Below, piece after piece: positions 1 to 5,280 of a stretch of 7,120 bases of DNA (positions within the stretch are counted from its first letter, which is position 1; every line of letters begins with the position of its first letter). The DNA is from Anaerolineales bacterium. Lineage in GTDB: Bacteria > Chloroflexota > Anaerolineae > Anaerolineales > DRMV01. The notes beneath the pieces were generated by a model. That model ran no database searches, was not told the DNA's origin, and saw nothing but the letters and a program-made list of their open reading frames with translations. The stretch covers positions 1 to 7,120 of the forward strand of contig JALVOR010000045.1 of NCBI GenBank assembly GCA_027026295.1. Direction: 5' to 3'. Both the position numbers and the translations under genes were made by a program.

Positions 1-32
1 TGTCGCTCTTGACGTCACCGTGGTGGCCTGGC

Positions 33-95
33 TCCTCTTTGCGCCTCAGCGTTTCTCCGCGCCTCTCTGCTACGCTGCGAAATCTCTGCAGTTTT
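33..95 (+). repeat. Degenerate repeat array overlapping the 3' end of the phosphoesterase gene (CTTTGCG / TCTCTGC units)
   Basis: On the plus strand CCTCTTTGCG, CCTCAGCG, TTTCTCCGCG, CCTCTCTGC, TACGCTGCG and AAATCTCTGCAG follow each other, the same class of unit as at 1858-1907. The array reads into the 3' end of the phosphoesterase gene and overlaps its last nine codons including the stop. The segment 75-95 is an inverted copy (18 of 21 positions) of 1471-1491 at the other end of the two-gene unit. Bases 1-32 to its left hold nothing I recognise. Confidence 0.7.
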
Positions 96-642
96 TGCCC
101 TCCAGCGGGCGCAGTTCGCCCCACACCTGCCCGGCTTCCACATAGAGCAGCGCCACCGTGGGCGGGATATGGGGAAAGATGGGGTGCACGGGCGAACCGG
201 GGTTGCATAACAACTGCTGCCCCACCCGGCGGCACAGGGGGTAATGGGTGTGCCCAAAAATCACGACGTCGGCCTGCGGGAAGGCGGCGAGGGCGCGCTG
301 CTCGAAGCGGGAAAACGGCACGCCGTGGCGGAAATGGTGCCATTTGTCGGCAAAATACTGCTTCAGGCTGCCCTGCCCGTGGCACATGCCCACGGTGACG
401 CCGCCGAATTGCCACTGCCCCCGCAGGGGAAGGTGGTGCAGGAAGTAAATATCGCGGTTGCCGCGCACAGCATGAACGGGGGCGATGGCCTCTAAGGTTT
501 GCAACACGCGCGGATGAATGACATCGCCAGCGTGCAAAATGGCGGCGACTTCGGCGCGGCGGAAAATTTCCAGCACCGCGATGGGCAATTCGCGGGCGCG
601 GTCAGGGATGTGGGTGTCGGCGATTACGCCGAGGGTGATCAT
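70..642 (-). CDS. YfcE/MJ0936-type metallophosphoesterase
   Basis: 190 aa calcineurin-like phosphodiesterase, probably cytosolic, hydrolysing phosphodiester substrates with two bound divalent metals; the natural substrate of this family is often unknown. All expected ligands are present: D9 and H11 in VIADTHIPD, D40 in HAGDVIH, N62 in RGNRD, H88 in MCHGQG, and H131 and H133 in FGHTHYP, followed by the usual NPGSP (147-151). Family members are about 160-180 aa, so this one is near normal length with a slight C-terminal excess. The ATG at 642 overlaps the upstream HEAT-like gene's TGA by ATGA and has GAGG 7 nt upstream. The frame stays open upstream to 1542, but that stretch is antisense-like Arg/Pro-rich sequence in the wrong frame of the HEAT-like gene and is not coding. 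The final residues (KNCRDFAA) and the TAG are encoded by a dispersed intergenic repeat, so the native C-terminus may have been altered. Confidence 0.9.
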   Translation of the reverse strand: MITLGVIADTHIPDRARELPIAVLEIFRRAEVAAILHAGDVIHPRVLQTLEAIAPVHAVRGNRDIYFLHHLPLRGQWQFGGVTVGMCHGQGSLKQYFADKWHHFRHGVPFSRFEQRALAAFPQADVVIFGHTHYPLCRRVGQQLLCNPGSPVHPIFPHIPPTVALLYVEAGQVWGELRPLEGKNCRDFAA

Positions 643-1457
643 GCCATGCCCTCGGTGGGGTTGTTTTGCTCGAGGAACTCGCGCGTGCGCCGCAGCGGGC
701 GGGAATCTCCCACAGCAGCCTCCAAGGCGGCGAGCAACTGCAAGGCGGCCGCGGGGGTTTGCCGTGCCCAGTTGGCGTGCAGGGCGCGCAAGATGGCTTC
801 GGTGGGCGGGTTGGCGGCTTCCACCCATGCAGCCAGCAGGGCAAGCACCCCTGCGCTCTCGCCAGCCGCGGCGGTTTGCTTCAGGGCTTCGCTCAACGGG
901 CGCTGGGCTTCCGGAAGGATGTATTGCTGCGGCGTGAGGCGTTGCAGCAGGGCAAGGATTTGGCGGGGGTGTTGGGTAGCAAGAGCGGTGGCGGCCTGCA
1001 AAGCGGTGGCGAGCAGACGGGGGCTGCCGTTGGGCTGCAACCATGCTTTCAACAGGGCTTCGGCGGCGGCAAAGTGGGTGCTGCCGTGACGGGCAAGGGC
1101 GGTTGACGCGACGAGGCGCACTTCGGCGCGCTTGTCGCCCGCCAAACGTGTGAGGGTGGCAGCAAAACCGGTTTCCCCGCGCAGCACGCGCAGCGCGAGC
1201 GCCGCGGCAGCCAAGGCGCGCCCGCCCGCAAGGGGGTGGTCGGCCAGGGTGCGCAGGTAATCGGCAGGCACAGTGGGGGCAGCCAGCACTTCGCCCAACG
1301 GCACCAGCACCTTTACCACGGCTTTGTCCTCCAACCGGGCGTTGGCAGCAAAGGCTTCCCACGCGGCGAGGCCCTCGAGAGCCAGGTCGAGGGCTTCGGG
1401 GGAGCCCAGCCGGGCGGCGCCTTTGAGATCGATGAGCAATTCGTCGCGGTTGAGCAT
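639..1457 (-). CDS. HEAT-like helical repeat protein, function unknown
   Basis: 272 aa, very rich in Ala and Leu (with Arg), predicted almost entirely helical, with no signal peptide or membrane segment. Repeated amphipathic helix pairs are visible, clearest at GDKRAEVRLVASTALARHG (108-125) and GSPRLLATALQAATALA (144-160), the pattern of HEAT/ARM-type solenoids; exact family membership is not certain. Such proteins are usually cytosolic scaffolds. The ATG at 1457 is chosen over the in-frame GTG at 1478: the ATG has GGAAAG 4 nt upstream, whereas the GTG lies inside the adjacent repeat array and would add seven residues encoded partly by it. Its TGA overlaps the start codon of the phosphoesterase gene (ATGA), implying coupled translation. 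No promoter could be identified upstream. A role as partner or regulator of the phosphoesterase is inference only. Confidence 0.72.
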   Translation of the reverse strand: MLNRDELLIDLKGAARLGSPEALDLALEGLAAWEAFAANARLEDKAVVKVLVPLGEVLAAPTVPADYLRTLADHPLAGGRALAAAALALRVLRGETGFAATLTRLAGDKRAEVRLVASTALARHGSTHFAAAEALLKAWLQPNGSPRLLATALQAATALATQHPRQILALLQRLTPQQYILPEAQRPLSEALKQTAAAGESAGVLALLAAWVEAANPPTEAILRALHANWARQTPAAALQLLAALEAAVGDSRPLRRTREFLEQNNPTEGMA

Positions 1458-1470
1458 GTTGCTTTCCAAG

Positions 1471-1547
1471 AAAACCACAGGGATTTCGCAGATTAGCGCA
1501 GATTGAAAACCACAGAAGGCACAGAAGTGCCACAGAAAACACAGAAA
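1471..1547 (-). repeat. Degenerate 9-11 nt array at the 5' edge of the HEAT-like gene (TTCTGTG then ATCTGCG units)
   Basis: Read on the minus strand toward the gene, TTTCTGTG, TTTTCTGTGG, CACTTCTGTG and CCTTCTGTGG are followed by TTTTC, AATCTGCGCT, AATCTGCGAA and ATCCCTGTGGTTTTC. It has the same two-part order as the array below livF (pyrimidine-rich TTYTGYG units distal, ATCTGCG units next to the gene), but on the opposite strand. Its last 21 nt (1471-1491) recur inverted at 75-95. It ends 13 nt before the chosen ATG of the HEAT-like gene, so the 5' leader of that mRNA probably runs through it. Confidence 0.75.
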
Positions 1548-1551
1548 TAAG
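1544..1551. repeat. Left target-site duplication GAAATAAG
   Basis: Identical to 1778-1785 and directly abutting the left inverted terminus of the miniature element. It is also the tail of the adjoining CACAGAA array, which indicates the array was there before the insertion. Confidence 0.65.
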
Positions 1552-1777
1552 GTAACTACCTACCCTGCGCCGAAAACGAAGTTAACAAGCAAGATTTCAG
1601 TAACGCCGACATGCCATGAAGCAACATTACGCCTCTCTCGCCCTCACCATTCCCCCAGAGCCTTGCTTCGCGGCGGCTCAGCCCCCTCTCCTCTCCCATT
1701 GGGAGAGGAGAGGGGGCGCGCAGCGGGGGTAAGGTGAGGGCGAAAAGCCATTGCTGCGCTTGTGGGTAGGTAATTAC
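1552..1777. mobile_element. 226-bp IS66-like miniature element (MITE) with 14-bp inverted ends and 8-bp target duplication
   Basis: The left end GTAACTACCTACCC (1552-1565) and the reverse complement of the right end (1764-1777), GTAATTACCTACCC, match at 13 of 14 positions. Immediately outside both ends is the same octamer GAAATAAG (1544-1551 and 1778-1785). GTAA termini with 8-bp target duplications are the hallmark of the IS66 family, so this looks like a non-autonomous derivative. No transposase is encoded; the only open frame inside (spanning 1556-1834) crosses the element boundary and resembles nothing. It sits in the gap between the two gene blocks, inserted at the end of a CACAGAA array. 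A large palindrome fills its right-hand half. The intact duplication suggests fairly recent insertion. Confidence 0.72.
1639..1742. repeat. Large branched palindrome inside the miniature element (REP-like)
   Basis: The central stem is perfect over 16 bp: 1682-1697 (CCCCCTCTCCTCTCCC) against 1701-1716, with a 3-nt ATT loop. Outer arms 1639-1656 and 1725-1742 pair over 18 bp with two mismatches. Between the left arms, GAGCC (1658-1662) and GGCTC (1675-1679) form a further small hairpin, so the folded strand is branched. The CCCTCACC...CCCTCTCC...GGAGAGGG...GGTGAGGG pattern resembles dispersed intergenic palindromes found in many bacteria. It may be the element's own core or a separate repeat nested in it. 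Confidence 0.75.
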
Positions 1778-1785
1778 GAAATAAG
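1778..1785. repeat. Right target-site duplication GAAATAAG
   Basis: Identical to 1544-1551 and directly abutting the right inverted terminus. The next base is G on this side, matching the first base of the left terminus, so a 9-bp reading is also possible; the 8-bp reading keeps symmetric GTAA ends. Confidence 0.65.
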
Positions 1786-1857
1786 GCAATTCGTGAAGCG
1801 TTACTTTGTCAATTCGTAGTGTCCGAAGTAGCACTGTGCCGCATCGACAACGTCTCT
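1786..1857. other. Non-coding gap between miniature element and livF-proximal array
   Basis: No gene is supported here. AATTCGT occurs twice (1789-1795 and 1811-1817), and on the minus strand a TTGACA hexamer (1812-1807) lacks a well-placed -10 partner. Together with the flanking element and arrays this completes the gene-free stretch 1458-2050, which must contain the promoter of the HEAT-like gene unless that gene is read through from liv. Confidence 0.5.
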
Positions 1858-1951
1858 TGCGTTCTTTGCCTTCTTTGCTCTCTTTGCGCCTTGGCGTTAT
1901 CTTGGCGACCTAAAATCCGCGGGTATCCGTGACCATCCGTGTTATCCGTGG
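1858..1951 (+). repeat. Degenerate 9-11 nt tandem array downstream of livF (CTTTGCG then ATCCGTG units)
   Basis: Two consecutive sub-arrays read on the plus strand toward livF. At 1858-1907, TTGCGTTC, TTTGCCTTC, TTTGCTCTC, TTTGCGCC, TTGGCGTTATC and TTGGCG follow one another. At 1915-1951, four units start ATCCG (1915, 1925, 1935, 1944), as in ATCCGTGACC and ATCCGTGTT. The unit length varies between 8 and 11, so this is a loose periodic repeat rather than a copied satellite. Short ORFs across it are non-coding. I associate such arrays with Chloroflexota and some other environmental genomes; I know of no assigned function. Confidence 0.75.
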
Positions 1952-1997
1952 TCTATTCTTCCAATGCGGAAACATCTGACACGGAAGCACCGTTAAA

Positions 1998-2030
1998 GGT
2001 AAATGCGCGGGCGAACCCGCGCATTTTACC
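1998..2030 (-). terminator. Probable liv operon terminator (perfect 11-bp GC-rich stem)
   Basis: AAATGCGCGGG (2001-2011) and CCCGCGCATTT (2016-2026) pair perfectly around a four-base loop, read as UUCG in the minus-strand transcript. GGT/ACC extend the stem past a one-base bulge. It lies about 20 nt beyond the livF stop, where a terminator is expected. The downstream tract is AUUUACCUUUAA, so the U-run is weak and interrupted; the A-T base of the stem gives a symmetrical, possibly bidirectional element. Confidence 0.7.
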
Positions 2031-2050
2031 ACGAAGAAGCGGTGGTTCGG

Positions 2051-2764
2051 CTATTCCATACCGAGGTAGGTCTTTTGCACCATTTCGTTGTTGCGCAGGC
2101 TTTCCGCCGAATCGGCGAGGGCAATTTCGCCGGTGCGGAGCACGTAACCGCGATGGGCGATGGAAAGCGCCATGAGGGCGTTCTGCTCCACCAACAGGAT
2201 GGTGGTGCCCTGTTTGTTGATGTCCGCGATGGTGTCGAAGATGAGTTCCACCAACACGGGCGCCAAACCCATCGAAGGTTCGTCCAGCAGCAGCAGGCGG
2301 GGGCGTGCCATCAGCGCGCGACCCATGGCCAGCATTTGCTGCTCGCCGCCCGAGAGGGTGCCCGCCACCTGGCTGCGGCGTTCCTTCAGCCGAGGGAAGA
2401 GTTCATAGACACGTTCCAGGTCTTCTTTGATGCCGTCTTTGTCGTCGCGGATGTAAGCGCCCATGTCGAGGTTTTCGGCCACGGTCAGGCGGGCAAAGAT
2501 GCCGCGACCTTCAGGCACCATGGAAACGCCCTTGTAAACGATTTCATGGGGCTTGAATTGGGTCAGGTCTTCACCTTCCAGCGTCACGGTGCCCTGGCGG
2601 GGCTTGATCAAGCCGGTAATGGTGCGCAGGGTGGTGGTTTTCCCTGCACCGTTGGCGCCAATCAGGGTGACGATTTCGCCTTCTTCCACCGTTAGCGAGA
2701 TGCCTTTTAGCGCCTCGATGTTGCCGTAGAAGGAATGCACGTCGTGAAGTTCAAGCATAGCCAT
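2051..2764 (-). CDS. livF: Branched-chain amino acid ABC transporter ATP-binding protein LivF
   Basis: Second ATPase of the Liv importer, paired with LivG. 237 aa, the normal size. Motifs: Walker A GANGAGKT (36-43); VPEGRGIF (83-90) at the Q-loop position; signature LSGGEQQ (137-143); Walker B LLLLDEP (157-163) with catalytic Glu162; MGLAPVLV (165-172). The switch position reads LLVEQN, with Gln194 where most ABC ATPases have histidine. This is normal for LivF, so the site pairing LivF's switch with LivG's Walker A is probably the less active one (inference from the family). The ATG at 2764 is preferred over the ATG two codons later because GAGGAG lies about 7 nt upstream of the first. It is the last gene of the operon; a strong hairpin begins about 20 nt past its TAG. 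Confidence 0.97.
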   Translation of the reverse strand: MAMLELHDVHSFYGNIEALKGISLTVEEGEIVTLIGANGAGKTTTLRTITGLIKPRQGTVTLEGEDLTQFKPHEIVYKGVSMVPEGRGIFARLTVAENLDMGAYIRDDKDGIKEDLERVYELFPRLKERRSQVAGTLSGGEQQMLAMGRALMARPRLLLLDEPSMGLAPVLVELIFDTIADINKQGTTILLVEQNALMALSIAHRGYVLRTGEIALADSAESLRNNEMVQKTYLGME

Positions 2765-2776
2765 AAGCGCTCTCCT

Positions 2777-3589
2777 CTAAGCCGTCGCGGTAGCGGTGGC
2801 TTCGTTTTCGCTCAAGCCGGAAGCCGCCCCGCGCCCCAGATAGGCTTCGATCACCCGCGGGTTGCGCTGGATGTCGATCGGTTTGCCCTCGGCAATCTTC
2901 TTGCCAAAGTCCATCACCGCGATTTTCTCGCTGATGGTCATTACCACCTTCATGTCGTGTTCGATGAGCAGGATGCTCAGCCCCAGTTCGTCCCGCAGGT
3001 GCTGGATGAAGTGAATCATCTCGGTGGTCTCCTGGGGGTTCATGCCGGCGGTAGGCTCGTCCAGCAGCAGCAGTTTGGGCTTGCTGGCGAGGGCGCGGGC
3101 GATTTCCAGGCGGCGCTGGGCGCCGTAAGGCAGGTTGCGCGCCATCTGGTCACCCAGCCCGGCAAGCCCCACGAAGTTCAACAACCGCACGGCTTCCTCC
3201 AGCGCCTCTTCTTCTTCCTTGTGGTAGCGTGAGGTGTGGAGAATGGCATCCCACCAGGTATGGCGCATGAGCGGGTGCCGACCGACCATGATGTTTTCCA
3301 ATGCGGTCATGTTGGAAAACAGGCGGATGTTCTGATAGGTGCGGGAAATGCCCCGCTTGGTGACCTGGTCGGGGCGCAAGCCTTGAATTTCGTGCCCGTC
3401 GAAGATGATGTGGCCTTCTTCGGGGGTGTAAAAGCCGGTGATGCAGTTGAAGAAGGTGGTCTTCCCGGCACCGTTGGGGCCGATGACGCTGGCAATGCTG
3501 CCTTCCTCAATCGTAAAATCCAGATTGTTGACGGCAACCAGGCCGCCAAACCGTTTTGTGACACCTTGTGCGTCTAAAATGGGAGCCAT
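2777..3589 (-). CDS. livG: Branched-chain amino acid ABC transporter ATP-binding protein LivG
   Basis: One of two cytoplasmic ATPases that drive the LivHM channel. The 270 aa match the usual 255-270. Visible motifs: Walker A GPNGAGKT (37-44); Q-loop glutamine in RTYQNIRLF (Q86); ABC signature in the LivG-type form LPYGAQRR (153-160) in place of LSGGQ; Walker B LLLLDEP (173-179) with catalytic Glu178; switch histidine in LLIEHDM (H211). The GFYTPEEGHIIFDG segment (52-65) and the C-terminal NPRVIEAYLG (243-252) are characteristic of LivG. A short tail after residue 253 ends in alternating Ala-Thr (EATATATA) and looks like unconserved padding. The ATG start has a perfect AGGAGG 7 nt upstream. 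livF begins 12 nt downstream. All catalytic residues are intact, so the protein should be active. Confidence 0.97.
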   Translation of the reverse strand: MAPILDAQGVTKRFGGLVAVNNLDFTIEEGSIASVIGPNGAGKTTFFNCITGFYTPEEGHIIFDGHEIQGLRPDQVTKRGISRTYQNIRLFSNMTALENIMVGRHPLMRHTWWDAILHTSRYHKEEEEALEEAVRLLNFVGLAGLGDQMARNLPYGAQRRLEIARALASKPKLLLLDEPTAGMNPQETTEMIHFIQHLRDELGLSILLIEHDMKVVMTISEKIAVMDFGKKIAEGKPIDIQRNPRVIEAYLGRGAASGLSENEATATATA

Positions 3590-3596
3590 GGCATTG

Positions 3597-3602
3597 CCTC
3601 CT
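3597..3602 (-). promoter_or_regulatory. Strong livG ribosome binding site overlapping the livM stop codon
   Basis: A consensus AGGAGG lies 7 nt upstream of the livG ATG and overlaps the livM TAG (3601-3603). Ribosomes terminating on livM therefore finish on the livG initiation site, which suggests translational coupling of permease and ATPase. It fixes the livG start at 3589. Confidence 0.85.
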
Positions 3603-5268
3603 AATCGCCGCTTTCCTCGCCTGCGTGCAATTCACGCTGGCGGATGGGTTCGGGCCAGAAGCCTTCAGGTTTGAGCAACATCATTGCAATCAGGGCCAGA
3701 CCGTACATCAACATACGGTATTCGGCGAACTCACGCAGCAGTTCGGGAAGGCCGACCAGCGCCAGCGAGCCAACCACCACGCCCGGCAGGCTGCCCACGC
3801 CGCCCACGATAATGAGCGAAAGCACGTTGATGGAAATCAGCAGGTTGAAACTGGCGGGGAAGATGGAGCCGACATACGAGGCAAAGATAGCCCCTGCCAG
3901 GCCGGAGAACGAAGCGCCGAACCCGAAAGCGGTCAGTTTGATGACCACCAGGTCGATGCCCATGGCCTCTGCCACATCTTCGTCTTCGCGCATTGCCATC
4001 CATGCACGCCCCAGGCGGGATTCCCGCAGGCGGTACGCGACGAAGAAGGCGATGCCTATACCGACCAGGATAAGGTAGTAGAAGTGGATGGGGGTCTGGA
4101 ATTCGAGCAACGTTCGCCCGCCAAATTTTATGATTGGCTTGATGATGGAGAGGATGCCCTGCGCGCCGCCGATGAAGGGCTTGAGGGCGTCAGACACTGC
4201 GAGGATGCGGATGATTTCGCCAAAGCCCAAGGTAACGATGGCGAGGTAGTCGCCGCGCATCCGCAGCACGGGCACGCCTAACAAGATGCCCGCCGTGAGC
4301 GCCACGAGGATGGCGAAGGGGAGGGCTTCCCAGAAGGTCATGTGAGCGACGCCCAGGGGGCTGGTGGAGGTGAGCACACCCATGGTGTAAGCGCCCAGAG
4401 CGAAGAAAGCCACATAACCCAGGTCGAGCAGGCCGGCGTAACCAACCACGATGTTCAGGCCCAGGCCCATGATGACATACAGGCCGACCATGTTGAGCAC
4501 GTGGCTAAGGTAAGAGCCCAGAATGAGGGGCAAGAACAGCAGGAAAGCCACCAGCAAACCGGCAACTGCCCAGCGAGGCAGTGCCTTTTTTGCCATTGCT
4601 TCCGTTTTGTCTTTTGCGGCTTCGGCTTTGATTTCTCCGCGGCGTTTGCCCATCCAGAAGTAGGCAACGCTCAGCAGGAAAACCACCACCGCGCCGATGT
4701 AATTCAGCCCCGACGCGCCCATGAAGGGATCGAAAATGGCGTGAATGGTCATGCCCTTGAACAGGTCGGAGAGCATACCCACCACGATGGTAATCAAAAA
4801 GGCGTTGACCACGGCGTTGCGCCAGAAGTCGGGCAGGAAATCGATCAGGGCAATCACCATGCTGGTCACGGCACTCACCGCGATGAGCAGCACAAAGCCC
4901 ACCGTGGGGTTTTGGCCGAACCGCAGCAGGGCATACAGTTCGGGGGAAGCCTGCACCAGCATGAAGCGGAAGTCAACCCATTGCCCGAGGAGGGGCAACA
5001 GCCCCAAGAGGAAGCCGCCGATGGCGCCCATGAGCGCGGCCTGCCCAAGCAGTGTGCCGCGGGATTCCTGCTTGTGGCGGCGCAGGAAGGTGTAAACGAC
5101 CACGCCGAGCGAGAGCAGCAGGGTGACGTGCCCTAACGAAAGCGCGCCCACGACCTCGCGGCTGCTGAATGTTTTGACCATGCCTACCAGCGAGAAATAA
5201 AGCATGATGACGCCGGCGAGCAAGCCGTTAAGCCATGCATCTTTCCAGGGAGAGCGTTTTTCTTCCAT
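3601..5268 (-). CDS. livM: Branched-chain amino acid ABC transporter permease LivM with long extra N-terminal membrane domain
   Basis: Second membrane subunit of the Liv importer. It is 555 aa, well above the roughly 300-430 aa of most LivM proteins. The family core starts near residue 231: MGLGLNIVVGYAGLLDLGYV (267-286), then FFALGAY; VLRMRGDYLAIVTLGFGEII (334-353); the EAA-like coupling loop RESRLGRAWMAMREDEDVAE (415-434); IIVGGVGSLPGVVVGS (486-501); and a KPEGFWPEP C-terminus (533-541). Ahead of it, residues 1-208 contain about six hydrophobic segments (roughly 13-33, 42-62, 76-97, 122-143, 152-170, 190-207), joined to the core by a charged Lys/Glu/Ala linker (208-230). E. coli LivM also has a shorter N-terminal extension. 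The start is an ATG with AGGCGG about 6 nt upstream, 12 nt past the livH stop. The last codon and TAG overlap the livG ribosome binding site. The function of the extension is unknown. Confidence 0.95.
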   Translation of the reverse strand: MEEKRSPWKDAWLNGLLAGVIMLYFSLVGMVKTFSSREVVGALSLGHVTLLLSLGVVVYTFLRRHKQESRGTLLGQAALMGAIGGFLLGLLPLLGQWVDFRFMLVQASPELYALLRFGQNPTVGFVLLIAVSAVTSMVIALIDFLPDFWRNAVVNAFLITIVVGMLSDLFKGMTIHAIFDPFMGASGLNYIGAVVVFLLSVAYFWMGKRRGEIKAEAAKDKTEAMAKKALPRWAVAGLLVAFLLFLPLILGSYLSHVLNMVGLYVIMGLGLNIVVGYAGLLDLGYVAFFALGAYTMGVLTSTSPLGVAHMTFWEALPFAILVALTAGILLGVPVLRMRGDYLAIVTLGFGEIIRILAVSDALKPFIGGAQGILSIIKPIIKFGGRTLLEFQTPIHFYYLILVGIGIAFFVAYRLRESRLGRAWMAMREDEDVAEAMGIDLVVIKLTAFGFGASFSGLAGAIFASYVGSIFPASFNLLISINVLSLIIVGGVGSLPGVVVGSLALVGLPELLREFAEYRMLMYGLALIAMMLLKPEGFWPEPIRQRELHAGEESGD

Positions 5269-5280
5269 GTTTCACCGCCT

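Noticed and set aside
643..1542. Upstream extension of the phosphoesterase frame (a 490-residue reading frame in total)
   Set aside because: The added 300 residues are Arg/Pro/His-rich, overlap the HEAT-like gene in another frame, and begin inside the repeat array; the phosphoesterase has its own ATG with a ribosome binding site.
1474..1547. CRISPR-like array
   Set aside because: Units are 9-11 nt, degenerate and without spacers; no cas genes are nearby.
1780..1812. Possible minus-strand promoter with TTGACA at 1812-1807
   Set aside because: The best -10-like hexamer is about 21 nt away and weak, and the site is some 350 nt upstream of the HEAT-like gene with the mobile element between.
1556..1834. 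92-residue minus-strand frame across the miniature element
   Set aside because: It runs through the palindrome, an inverted terminus and a target duplication, so it is composed of repeat sequence, not a conserved gene.
2180..2185. Loss of the switch histidine in LivF (Gln194)
   Set aside because: The LVEQN sequence is the normal state in LivF proteins, so it is not a defect of this copy.
2003..2695. Long plus-strand frame opposite livF
   Set aside because: Antisense shadow of a high-GC gene; composition is His/Gln/Ala-rich and no domain is recognisable, while the minus strand carries all LivF motifs.
3568..5136. Two long plus-strand frames opposite livM (3568-4281 and 4342-5136)
   Set aside because: Antisense shadows rich in His, Gln, Glu and Asp with no family motif; LivM on the minus strand explains the region.
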